Of a stretch of DNA of 64,000 nt, positions 45,900 through 56,156 are shown piece after piece (position 1 is the stretch's first letter; each line of letters opens with the position of its first letter). The notes under the pieces were generated by a model that did no database searches, was not told the DNA's origin, and saw only the letters and a program-made list of their open reading frames with translations. The stretch is from Selaginella tamariscina (lineage: Eukaryota; Streptophyta; Lycopodiopsida; Selaginellales; Selaginellaceae). The position numbers and the translations under genes were made by a program. The stretch is taken from assembly GCA_003024785.1 (NCBI GenBank), contig PUQB01000950.1, positions 1 to 64,000 on the forward strand, given 5' to 3'.

Positions 45900-47232
45900 T
45901 TCCAGAACTTAATTTGCGGGAGGAGCTTGTGCAAGCGAACCACAAGAGGAGCCATAGTAGCATCCAAAGCTTGAACTTTGGGGGGAGGCTGTGCAAGCGG
46001 AGCCGTAGGAGGAGCCACAACAACGTCCATAGCTTGATTTGTAGGGGGAGGCTGTGCAAGTGGAGCTACAGGAGAAGCCACAACAACGAGGGGAGCATGT
46101 GCAACCGAAGCCGCAAGAGGAGCCTCTATAGCTTGATCCATGGAAGTAGGAGGAGCCACATCAGTGAGTGCAACCAGGCCGGAGAGTCACAACAGCAAGT
46201 GCAAGGGGGCCGCATGAGAAGGAACAACAGCTTGTGCAAGCGGGCCTCCAGTAGAGCCACAGCAACCAGTGCAATTGTAGGAAGAGCAGCCACTATTTGA
46301 CCCAGAGAAGCAACCGGAGGAGGGAGCGTGTGAGGAAGCCCGTGTTGGATCAGCCAAAAGAGGAAGAAGAAGTACAAAGTGAAGAGGAGTCGACAAAGCA
46401 TAGCCAAAGCAAATCCACAAGCGACTCTCAGATCTCTTCGCCCTCTACTTTGAAGTCAACTTCATTCAGAATCAGAATCTGTATCTTTGGAGGTTGAGGT
46501 TGTGATAAAGCAAACTCATAAAGTTGCCACTTTGCTGCCCAGATTTTTGAAGTTGTCCAGCCCTGTCTCCAAAAAGGCTAAGTGTGACGAATCATCTCCA
46601 AAGGCAAGGTCCAGACAATCTCCTTGTGCAAAGTAGACATCGCAACGTTCTCCAAAGGCAGTGTTAGGACAATCTACGAAGGCAATGTCAGGGTCATCTC
46701 CCAAGCAACGGCCATCTACGTGCCAACCATACCAGTCCAAGTGGTGGGCTGCACAGTCCACAACGTGATCATAGACAGGGTCAGGCGTAAACATCATGTT
46801 GGCAGAGCTCCATTGAGAGCTAAGGATGCCACCCCCAGAGCCCTCACCTTCCTCGTATGTATGGCGAACCAAGCCAAGGTGGCACCCAAGGGCATCATGA
46901 GAAAGGTAGAGATCGGGATTCAAAGTGTCAAGTTCTTGATAAACGTGGTCATCCTCAACATGCATGCAAAAGGGGGGTTCGACTTACTCCTAGGCCGGCT
47001 ATGGCTCAAGGGCACAAGGGTACAGCATGACTGGGAGAATCAGCGAGTTCAATTCCTCGCCAAGAGAGGACTAATATCCGTTACTATGAAACATGTCCGA
47101 GTGCCACCATCAGAATCTCGACCCCAGGAGTACCATCTCCTAGATTGGAGCAAGGGGCTAGACGATGAGGAAGAAGCATCTATCTTTGCATGTTTACCAG
47201 ACTTATTTGTTGTATGGGAGGTAGACCCCTGA
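45900..47232 (+). pseudogene. gypsy gag-protease fragment, copy B
   Basis: Plus ORFs 46,297-46,497 (PKEEEEVQSEEESTKHSQSK) and 46,624-47,232. The latter has YVPTIPVQVVGCTVHNVIID, then after a base change GSGVNIMLAEL, then PKGIMRKVEIGIQSVKFLIN, KGGFDLLLGRLWL and a 3' block DWSKGLDDEEEASIFACLPD. This is the retropepsin region of a gypsy polyprotein whose active-site DGGSG is broken by an indel. It stops at 47,232 with no RT following, so the element is truncated. Confidence 0.65.
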
Positions 47233-47619
47233 CAGGAAGTATGGGAGTCCGCCGCCACATACCTGATGACACCTGCATAGAACTCTTGCCTTAGGCACCA
47301 TGAAAACCCTAAACCTAAGCCTCGTACACAAATTGTTGCTAAGTATGAAACTATGCTAGAAACTGCATGAACAAACTATAGCATATAAGAATATACCACT
47401 ATTTAAGAATATTTCAAAATTACAAAAATGCATTTTTACAAGTGCCACTAGGTTTGGTGTTCGAATCTTGCGACTAACTTCCTACATAGACACCATGTGA
47501 ATATTCGCCTCGAGCCGCTCATTTTGAACTTGCTCACATTGAATGTGGAGGCTAGGGTTCTAGTTTGCCTCATGTAAGCCACAGAGGATGCCTCAAACAC
47601 GCAATTAGCGCAAGAGAGG
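47233..47619. other. spacer without recognised gene, copy B
   Basis: Counterpart of 20,661-20,989; no supported coding sequence. Confidence 0.4.
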
Positions 47620-47945
47620 TGCTGGGTCTGGAACAGCTTCAAAGTGGCCACCAAAAGGAGCTCCAAGAAAACCCAAGGCAGCAGCCAAAAGTGTGAAACA
47701 CAAGTCTAGTAAGTGGGTTCCTATTTTTATTTCATGCCATTGCATTTCTCTGTTTGTTTCCAGTCGATCGATCTGCATCTCCCCCACCTAAACATAGGCA
47801 GGTGAGTAAAGGATCCCCTTCTCCCCCACCACCACTGCAGCAGGAGGAAGAAGAGCCACAACAGGAGGAAGAGCAGCCGCAAGAGTTACTCCATTTGAGC
47901 AAACTAGCTAAACAACAGCCCCGAAATGCACGAGGAATGGCTTAA
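47620..47945 (+). pseudogene. 5' exons of a DNA-transposon-type gene, copy B
   Basis: A basic exon (GSGTASKWPPKGAPRKPKAA..) ends at a GTAAGTGG donor near 47,708. An intron ends TTTCCAG near 47,762 and the next exon encodes DRSASPPPKHRQVSKGSPSP, a Glu/Gln repeat and LLHLSKLAKQQPRNARGMA, stop 47,943-47,945. The reading frame is open across the junction. In copy A possible downstream gene sequence follows, but here it is cut by the MULE element some 90 bases later. Confidence 0.5.
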
Positions 47946-48038
47946 AGTCAGGTGGGACAAGCATTCCATATAGCACTTAGCGTGAGCATCAACAAAAGAT
48001 GAAGCTTTTGAAGGTGAATAGTGAAGGGGTTTTTGGAG

Positions 48039-48155
48039 AGTGTCGCCATTTGGAGGCTTGGGGCCCAGGAGCCTGGGCTCAAATATTCAAGAATATTCTA
48101 GAATATTTTGGAATATTCTTTCTGGTCGGCAGTATTGGCCTCAGTCGGCAAAAAA
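48039..48155. repeat. left terminal/subterminal repeat of the MULE element
   Basis: It contains GGAGGCTTGGGGCCCAGG, then TTCAAGAATATTCTAGAA and GGAATATTC (48,085-48,119), then two copies of the GTCGGCA word (48,126 and 48,144, the second within TCAGTCGGCA). The alternating GAA/TTC at 5-base steps also matches a heat-shock-element pattern. Confidence 0.6.
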
Positions 48156-48232
48156 GAATTCTATTAAAACTGTTGTATTTCTTTTTTATTTTTTTTTATA
48201 TTAGCTTAATTTATTACTCAATATACATTAGC

Positions 48233-51200
48233 TTAAAGTTTCTTCTTCATCTTAAGTAAAGCTGCAGTTCTCGAACCACCAGTTACGCTTGGACGTGGAG
48301 GTGTTTGAGTAGGTAACTCTTCTGGTCTAATGTTCTCTGCAAGCTTGTTTGTTGCCAACCTAGAGAGTTTGAAACTCTTCTCGGTTCCTATAATATTCCT
48401 TCCAAGCTCGACGGCAGCTAACAATGATGACCCGGTTCTGGAACCAATATCCCAGACTAGGTCGCCAGGTCTACTGAGACGCTCGATCAAAAGCTGCATG
48501 AGTCGAACACTCTTCGGTTGAATCATAATCCTGCACAATCTTCCATTAGGATAAACATAGCAAAGCACTTCCTTACCAAGCCTCCTGATAACGGTCGGCA
48601 GTGTCGACGAGGATCGTGTTCGTCAACGCCAGAGGGTTTGGCCTCTTCGACTTCTTCTCAGAGCTTTACAGCACCAAGAGAACTAACAAGTTATCCTGCC
48701 ACATAGACCAAGTTAAACTTGAACTTGAATAGCTAGCTTACCCTTAATTGTCACGGTATCCCAGCCTCGTGCACGGTAGACGCTGTAAGTCCCTGCAACC
48801 TCCAAGTTGATTACTGCAGCCGCCTGAATCACCGCCGAAACAGAAGGAGAACTCGCGAAGACGACCATGAAACCACTCGCTGCCAAGTGCATTCCACTGA
48901 ACTGCAAGGCCTCCTCAAACTTCACCGGATCTAGCTGCACAATGTCCTTGTTGATGCTAGCACCTCCATATACAAGCTCATTGGGCAAGTCGAGGATGAT
49001 GAGGTTGAAGCCGTATTCACCTACCACTTCCTGGAACAATGTTTGTGACTCAACCTATGTTAGTCTGTCAACCTGTTCTGGAAGCTTGGTGTACACCTTT
49101 GTCTGGGAAGCACCTGGCTCGAAGAAAGACCTGCTCATCTCCTCATGTCGCACACAGCTAGGTCGTAGGATCCACGGGATGCAGCCAGGGTCGGGATGAA
49201 GGTCATCAGGTCGTCCTTGATGTCCAAACTAGCTACAAGTGGCTGTACCTCATTGATTGTAAAGTCGAATGCCGGCGGAGGTGCTGTAGAAGAGCTTGGT
49301 CCCGCACCCGATCCCTTTACAGGTGTAGTTGTCTTCCGCACCGTCTTCTTCATCTTGCTCTTCTTGATAGCCTCTACTTCTTCTGGCTCCCAAACAATCG
49401 CTGGTAGATCATTGGCGTGCATGTCGAATAGTGTGCTCTCCCAAGCTGGTGGCTGTTGCGACGGACAGTCAAGCCAGAATGAACATGCTCCCGTTCGAAC
49501 GGTGTTAGAGCTCCTCTGCTCTTCGACCACATGTGAGGCTCGCTTGTATGATCTGTCCACAGCTTCATCGTATGGGACGGTGTCATTTGCTTCGCCAGTA
49601 TGAACCTGCAACACAAAGTCAGACAGTAGCAATGCTGGATTGAAAGCTTACCTCCATATCATCCGACGCGCAGATTCCTCACGCTCCAGAAACTCATTCG
49701 GCTCCATCGAATAAGTGAACCGTATGCAGTCATGGAAGGGCTGAAAGACCAGGCACTTGCTCCGAATTCTCATCTCGTCAAACCAGCTCATGAAGTCGAC
49801 ATCCGTTCCAACTTCTTCACCATCCTCTCGCAACCCCTTAAGGATCTGAATGGCTTCCTCGCGCACAGCCTTCCAATATAAGTCCAAGGTGAACCACTTG
49901 ATCCACTCTTTGTCCTGCATGCCCGGTAGCCCAAGTGTCTGTTGTTCTGCCTTGGATTCGAGACGGGTGAGCTTGTTCAGGTATCGGAGTCGCAGCATGT
50001 TTGGAATCTTCGCCCTTGACATCGCATACAGCTTCTCAATGCCCATCCAGCGACACTGCTTATGAGAGATGTTTGTCACCTTCTGGAACCACTCCTCCCC
50101 CAAGTCTGGGTCTATGATGGAGAGGAACTTGTGCATACGCTTGTCATGCTTCTTGTACACTAGCTGCTTAGGTTCACCTCAACCTGTGATTGCCCTTAGC
50201 ACTGGTGACTGCTCTGTCGAGATCATCGTCGATCTCGTTCTGCACATAGAACAAGTTAAAAATTTCTTTCCTATAAATTAAATCGGAGGTTACCTTGAAA
50301 AGTATCTTTGCGCAGATCAGGTTCGGAAGAGGATGCCAAGCCGTCTTTCCTGATGAACTCTCCTTCCACTTCCGCACCTCAAGACGATCAACCTCCGTGA
50401 GTGACTCGAGGATTTTCTGAGTTCCTTCTGTACTAGTGCAGACCGCCTTTACAGCGAGGAGAATATGTGGTAGCGTTGTTTCCACAGATGTTGCTGAAGA
50501 TCTGTTCAACGAAACTGTAAGTCTAAACTCTTAACAAAAAGAAAAGAAAATACTCACATGTTAATCGATTGGAACATCGAAACCAGTTGAAGAATGTCGA
50601 GGTTCTCCGTGGAGATGAAACTCGATCGAACGCGAATAGCCCATCGCTGGTTGTCCTCTGCATCCTCTCGGTACAGCTTCTGCAAAGCCTGTAGCCTATG
50701 GTTCCCGTCCCAGCAGCTAAACTTCCTGTTTGAGAGCCTTGAAGCCCACTGTTTGTACTCCGGCTGAGTAAGAGCTTGCTCGAAAGACCGGTGCTGCTCG
50801 TACTGAATCGTGTCCTTCGACAGCTCCGATAGCTCCTCAGCAGTGAGTCGATCTCCGATGGACAGAATGAACAAGGCCGTGTTGCGTAGATAACCAGCCT
50901 TCTTCAACGATGACACCAGCCTGTCCAAGTCCCCTGGGTTCACTCGTCGAACCACCTCGTTGGAATGTATTCTGCAGATGGGCACATCAGGAGGATCACC
51001 AAGTCCCTTGATAGTAATTTTGTCGAGCAGGTTTGCTGAGCTCTCCAAATGCAGGCTCGCCGGTATGCTGTATAACTCCTTCGGCTCCTTATCGCTCTTC
51101 GCCTTCTTGCCTTTTGAATCAGCTTTCCCGCGGCCTCTCTTTTTGCTGACTGCCTCCTCCAAGTCGTCCTCGCTAGCTTCAGCTGCCTCTGTCATCTGCA

Positions 51201-51453
51201 CTTGCTCGTTCAGGACTGCAACCTCAGCGGATGAAGGAGGCAACTGCGACGAGCTCTCCGGGAAATCTGTGATTGTTGGTGGAGGCTGTTCTTGCTCAAC
51301 TGCTACTACTCCAGACTGAGTCACTGGAGGATCCTCCTTTGCTACATTAGATGGTTCTCCTCTCTTGCCTCGCTTCTGCTTCGATATCCTCTTCTCTTCC
51401 CGTGGCTCTTCATCAGGCGCAGTCTCTAGTAGACGTTTTGAAGCTCTCACCAT
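48233..51453 (-). pseudogene. ParB-like / DNA-methyltransferase-like protein gene, locus 2 (lightly frame-broken)
   Basis: Start ATG at 51,451-51,453 (MVRASKRLLE..), stop TAA at 48,233-48,235. Clear exons: 50,558-51,453 (donor GTGAGT), 50,294-50,501 (donor GTAACC), 49,652-50,239 (donor GTAAGC), 48,742-49,605, and a last exon to 48,233. Exon 1 has a Lys/Glu-rich disordered part (~160 residues with GKKAKSDKEPK) then a ParB N-terminal-like domain: VPICRIHSNEVVRRVNPGDL, LDRLVSSLKKAGYL, and SCWDGNHRLQALQKL near residues 243-257. The fourth exon has GFNLIILDLPNELVYGG, the DPPY position, and GFMVVFASS; the last has PKSVRLMQLLIERLSRPGDL then VWDIGSRTGSSLLAAVELGR, the motif I region. This order (IV before I) is that of beta-class N4/N6 DNA methylases. 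DPPY is DLPN and FxGxG is IGSRT, so catalysis is doubtful. One-base frame changes lie near 50,175, 49,600, 49,130 and 48,600, plus TAG at 49,055-49,057 in place of a probable Trp. Confidence 0.7.
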
Positions 51454-51460
51454 TTTGAAC

Positions 51461-51530
51461 TCTGGAAAGTAAACACACAAGTCAATTGATGAGGAGTCAA
51501 AATAAAAAAAACAAACAAAGATGACTAACC
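51461..51530 (-). other. 5' leader intron of locus 2
   Basis: On the minus strand, CCACAAG followed by GTTAGT at 51,529 and an acceptor TTTACTTTCCAG ending at 51,462 define a 68-base intron immediately before the start codon context AGTTCAAAATGG. Confidence 0.6.
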
Positions 51531-52494
51531 TTGTGGCTGCCGACTCAAGCTAGATGCTGCCGACCCTCTCAGTCGGCAGAGAGATGTAGAAGAAAAACCT
51601 GCCGACTGAGATAGTTTGTGCCGACTCTGTCAGACGGCACGAAGAGATAATGGTGCCGACTGAGATAGGATGGTGCCGTCCCTCTCAGACGGCACAAATG
51701 GGAAGACCCATTAACTGTTTTAAAAGAAATACTTGAGACGCAAAGAAAAAAAAAACTAATTCAAAATACCTTGTGGCTGCCGACTGAAGAAGGATGGTGC
51801 CGTCACTCTCAGTCGGCACAAATGGGAAGACACTATAACTCTGAAAAAAAACATTGTTATACGGATACTTGAGCCGCAAAGCAAAATATAAACAAATTCA
51901 AAATACCTTGTGGCTGCCGACTGAAGAAGGATGGTGCCGTCACTCTCAGTCGGCACAAATGAGAAGACACATTAACTCTGAAAAAAAACAATGTGATACG
52001 AATACATGATCCAGAAAGCAAAAAATAAATATATCGAACATACCTTGTGGCTGCCGACTGAACTAGGATGGTGCCGTCACTCTCAGTCGGCACAAATGGG
52101 AAGACCCATTAACTCTGAAAAAAAAACCTTGTGATACGAATACTTGAGCCAGAAAGCAAAAAAAAACAAATCGAAAATACCTTGTTTTTGCCGACTGAAC
52201 CAGGATGGTGCCGTCACTCTCAGTCGGCACAAATGGAAAGACCCATTAACTCTGAAAAAAAAACATTGTGACACGTATACTTGAGCCGCAAGGAAAAAAA
52301 TAAATAAATCGACGATACCTTGTGTTTGCCGACTGAACCAGGATGGTGCCGTTGCTCTCAGTCGGCACAAATAAGAAGACCCTATATCTCTGGAAAAAGA
52401 AATACTTTGAGCAGCAAATCATAAAATACAGAAATTACACATACCTTGTGGCCGCCGGCTGAGCAGGATGGTGCCGAGAATCTAAATCGGCACA
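51531..52494 (-). repeat. 137-bp tandem array of palindrome-bearing exon-like units
   Basis: Units begin (plus strand CTTGTGGCTGCCGACTGA-type sequence) at 51,771, 51,908, 52,045, 52,182, 52,320 and 52,446: periods 137, 137, 137, 138, 126. A compound unit lies at 51,531-51,714. Each unit contains the inverted arms TGCCGACTGA and TCAGTCGGCA. On the minus strand each also contains a T-rich tract plus CAG and, exactly 71 bases on, CACAAG followed by GTAT. This defines candidate exons 52,319-52,389, 52,181-52,251, 52,044-52,114, 51,907-51,977 and 51,770-51,840, all 71 nt, separated by 66-67-nt introns. Four units hold an 8-codon upstream ORF of the MGLPICAD type. The array lies directly upstream of locus 2 and between it and the divergent transposase gene. 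Confidence 0.85.
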
Positions 52495-52991
52495 GAAATC
52501 TCCATTGTTATACTTGGGCGCTGCACGAATCGAGTCGAAATGGATGGCGCCGCAGTGGAAACCGTAACTCTGAGATCTGAGATTGAAGAAACCCTCTGGA
52601 TCTGCCGCAGTGGAAACAGATCTGAGATTGAAAGAACCCTAGCCGCAATGGAAACAGTAAACCCTATCTACCAAAAAACCCTAGCCGCAATGAAAACAGT
52701 GAACCCTACGGAATAAATGTGACATTAATATTTAGGGTTTATTTTAAAATATGTGAATAATTGGTAAATGTGAAGATATTTCAAATCATAAAAGGTAGAA
52801 ATTAAATTAAATCGGTGATACTAGAGAGGACATCATTAAGAACACTGTGAACTGGGCAGCATAGAATTAATTATATACAAACGTGTATTCACGTTTATTG
52901 TTAACGATTGTAATTTTTTTTTGGTAAGAGAAAGTGTGTTTAATCTTTTGCTTTGCTTTCCTAAACCACCGAGCTTTCTCCTTGCGTTGTC
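52495..52991 (+). promoter_or_regulatory. divergent promoter region between array and transposase
   Basis: Contains repeated GCCGCAGTGGAAAC and CTGAGATTGAA words (52,550-52,640), then three AACCCTAGCCGCAATG-like words with AAACCCTA/AACCCTA telo-box motifs. AT-rich sequence follows up to the ATG at 52,992. Transcription in both directions from this region is an inference from gene orientation. Confidence 0.45.
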
Positions 52992-55900
52992 ATGGCCAGA
53001 GTTACCTATGAAGGCATTGACAAAGATTTCCCAGTCGATGAAGATGGAAATGCTTTTGTGTTTGAACATGATCTTCACATTGCTTTCAACATTCCTTGTT
53101 GGTTCAGTATACATGTGGTTCAATTGATGTCAGTTTCTGCGAGTTCTGGAGAAGATGTGGAGTTGTTACCAGAAGGCAATGCATCAAACCAGTTTGTCTT
53201 TTACACATTGTGCCCGGCAAAGGGCCCGTTGTTCAGGTTGCGGACAGAGGAGCGTGAGGAATCCATGCTGGTGTGTCTTCTAAGAGCAGACAAATGTAGG
53301 ATAGGGAAGGATCTCATTGGTTCGTCTGAAGTTAAACGAGTCTCTGAACTACCGCAGATATACAATGGAAATGTCATTTTCGAACTTCCCCCTAAGACAG
53401 AAAGCACAGAGAAGTACTCGGGGATGAATCGCAAGGATGGCTGCTACCATTGGACACACCCGAGCACAACACACTGGCATGTTCCGGCGCGAGTCAGTCG
53501 AAGTTCATGTGTCGGACATCTCCAATGCATCAATCCTACCTGCCCCTACTTGGCTTTTGAGAAGAAAGCAAATGAATGTCACTTCAAGGGTGCTGTGGAG
53601 AAGGCAAAGACAACTGAGACAGGCAAAGTAATAGGCATAAAATGTAAGCATTGTGGAGAGGAGCCATTGCTGGTGCACACTTGTCCGGCTTATGTGTACT
53701 ACATTCTGCCAGACGACATTTCTTTTACAAGGTTGTTCATTCACAGAGGTGTTCATCAGCATCCAGTCAGCCCCTCAGTGTCAGCTTCAAACGTTCAGCG
53801 AGCCAGATCTAGTGTCAGCAACGTGGTAAAGAGCAGTCCGCGAACCAATCAACGAGTGATTGAGTTTCAAGCCGCGCGTGAGCTCATCTTTGAAGAACTT
53901 TTCAAGGAAGAAGGAGAAGTCTCGTACACTGGTTTACTCTCAAAACTTGAACCTCTAACAAACCATCGAAGGTATTTTTTTTAGATCTCTACACACTGAC
54001 GTGACCTTTTCTTTAGGACTCGGGACTGGATTACACAATCAAGACAGAAGGAGACACACTTTAGAGAGGGTTACGAGGGTCTTCTGAGCTGAAGACAAAG
54101 CTGCCAATACCTTTTCATTCACGTCATACATGTTCCAGGGATGGAACTGCATGGTGCTGAGGAGCAGCCTCTGATCTTCAAAATGACAGTTGAGGGACCG
54201 GGTTCAGGAGTTGAGTACATCAGAAGGTGTCAAAGTGGAGGAGACCTTCATGATCAATGGGTTGTTCTGGACCACACGCACCGCATACCAGACTGGGCGA
54301 CAATTGGAATACACCTTTATGACCCATTGTAAGTTGTAAAACTCTTCATAACACTTTCTAATCTTCGTTATCTAACGCTCTCTTGCAGTGTCAGATCCAT
54401 GGTGACTATAGCTTACGCAGATATGTGCCGCGAAGATAATGTTGCAGTGCTGAAGTTCTTGAACACAATGCTAGAGGTTTGTAAGAAGCAGGGTTTGGAG
54501 AATGTCAACTTTGCTGGTTTCATGTCGGATGAGGCTGGAGCGATATGGATAGCCTTGCGCCAAGTATTCAACAACGGAGCAAAGATGAAAGGGAGGGAAA
54601 GAAGCTGTCTGTTTCACTTTATGCAATCCGTGCGTCAGGTGACAAAGAAATGGATCGCAGAAGAACATCGCGAAGAACACATGAAGCTTGCTCGTGCCTG
54701 GCCTGCAGCACTGAATGAACAATCTAAGAAAGAACAACTGGCAATTCTCGAGTCTTTTGGGAAGGACGAGCGTCAAACATTCGAGCTTTGAAGACATGGC
54801 TGTCTTGGTGGATCAGGCATGAGGACCACATCTCCATGGCGGAACTGGGAGACATGACAGAAGAAGGACTCGCGAGCGTTCCAACTACAAACAATGCTGA
54901 AGTGATTCACGCGAGAGCAAGAAGAGCAAGATTGGCCAAAAGAGTACCACTGCTGGAGGCGACAATGTTAGACCTCACCGATGCAGTTATGCAGAGTGCG
55001 AAGGTGAAAGCGGCAATAGAAGGGAGGTATACAGGGTCAGGGCCTTCGAAGGAAACTCTGTTGAAACGAGTGCAACGCAAACTCTCTGAGGGGAAAAGTG
55101 TATCTCCATCAACAATTATTAATCTGGTGGAAGGCGAGGAACACTTGACCAGCCCGGAGTTCACGAGTACCACTAACGTTCGAGTGCAAACTGTTAGGAG
55201 AACAGTCACAGGAACAGAACAGTCTGATGCTCGACGTTCACACAGACATGATGTAGAGTACACAGAGCGGGTGGTCCAAAACAACAGGAGAAAGAGGTTA
55301 AGGTTCGAAGAGGTTTCGGAGAGAGAGATTGCTCAAACAGAGTGGGCCATCAGACGAATCGGAGCATCCAGTAAGGTTAAGTGTTTGGGGATGAATCAGG
55401 AAGGAACTGCTCTGTGTGGAAAACCAATCGGTTATCCAAGCAGAGTGCCAGCACCAGGATTCTATGGAAAACGAATGTACATTGATGCCTTGGGGAATGA
55501 GGAGTATGTACAACAGATGATGTGGTTCTGCCCAAAAGATTCAGGGTGTTTCACGCGGCCAAACGGCAAAATTCTTCGGTCACGAATTCCAACACCACCA
55601 ACGGTTTGGCCTGTGCTCAAGGAAACGAAGCTGACAAGTGAGGAGGTCAGAGAACTACAGGATGCAGGCTTTGTTCTGGAAGGTTTACAGGGGATGGCAG
55701 GAAGAGTAGATGAGGGTCAGAAGGACAAAACACCATCGCCACCACGTGGAGCTGGATCTACAACAATTCCACCTTTCGAAGGACGTATGGTTCGGACTCC
55801 AACAAAAATGTCTAAGGAACAAGAGAAGAATTTCCGCAAGGCCAAGACGTTTTTAGGTTGTGTGCGAAATGTTGAAGTGACAGCTAGAGGACGGAAGGAG

Positions 55901-56156
55901 GGCTTTCGTTGTGTCGGCAGGAAATGACTCTGCAAAGGTGACTATTAATACTTATCCTTCATGCAGTTGTTCTACATTTCAGAAGAGCAAAAGTTGGAGC
56001 CCATGTGTACACATGTACTTCGTCTATAGCCGTGTGCTTGGCTTGAACCCGGAAGTCACATATTTTCTACAAAGGCGATCGCTCAGTGACATGGAGGTCC
56101 ACCGTTTGCTGGTGAATTGCAACAGAGTTCATGACCCACCGGTGCTACAAGGATAA
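52992..56156 (+). pseudogene. MULE-type DDE transposase with GCM/WRKY-like and SWIM zinc fingers (lightly frame-broken)
   Basis: Exon 1 52,992-53,971 (donor GTATTT), exon 2 54,017-54,328 (TTTAG..GTAAGT), exon 3 from 54,389 (TTGCAG). An N-terminal ~170 residues of unknown fold precede a Cys/His cluster (HWTHPSTTHWHVPARVSRSS, CVGHLQCINPTCPYL, CKHCGEEPLLVHTC, HRGVHQHPV) like GCM/WRKY-type DNA-binding zinc fingers. The catalytic triad fits MULEs: first Asp in VVLDHTHRI (54,270), second in GFMSDEAGA (54,528), Glu in TTNNAEVIHAR (54,899), with SCLFHFMQSV between. The C-terminus has a SWIM finger, CSC..SPCVHMYF (55,964-56,010). Breaks: in-frame TGA at 54,090, a likely lost T near 54,786, and a frame change near 55,915. 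It would cut and paste the element by binding its ends. Flaws are few, so a related intact copy may exist elsewhere. Confidence 0.75.

Noticed and set aside
46516-46965. 149-codon minus-strand ORF, Asp/His/Cys-rich
   Set aside because: Antisense shadow of the plus-strand gag-pro fragment, which matches known protease landmarks.
51685-52370. Minus-strand ORFs in the 137-bp array with repeated VPTESDGTI-type peptides
   Set aside because: They cross the T-tract/CAG acceptor and donor sites of each unit; the 71-nt exon length is not a multiple of three, so a repeat protein is unlikely.
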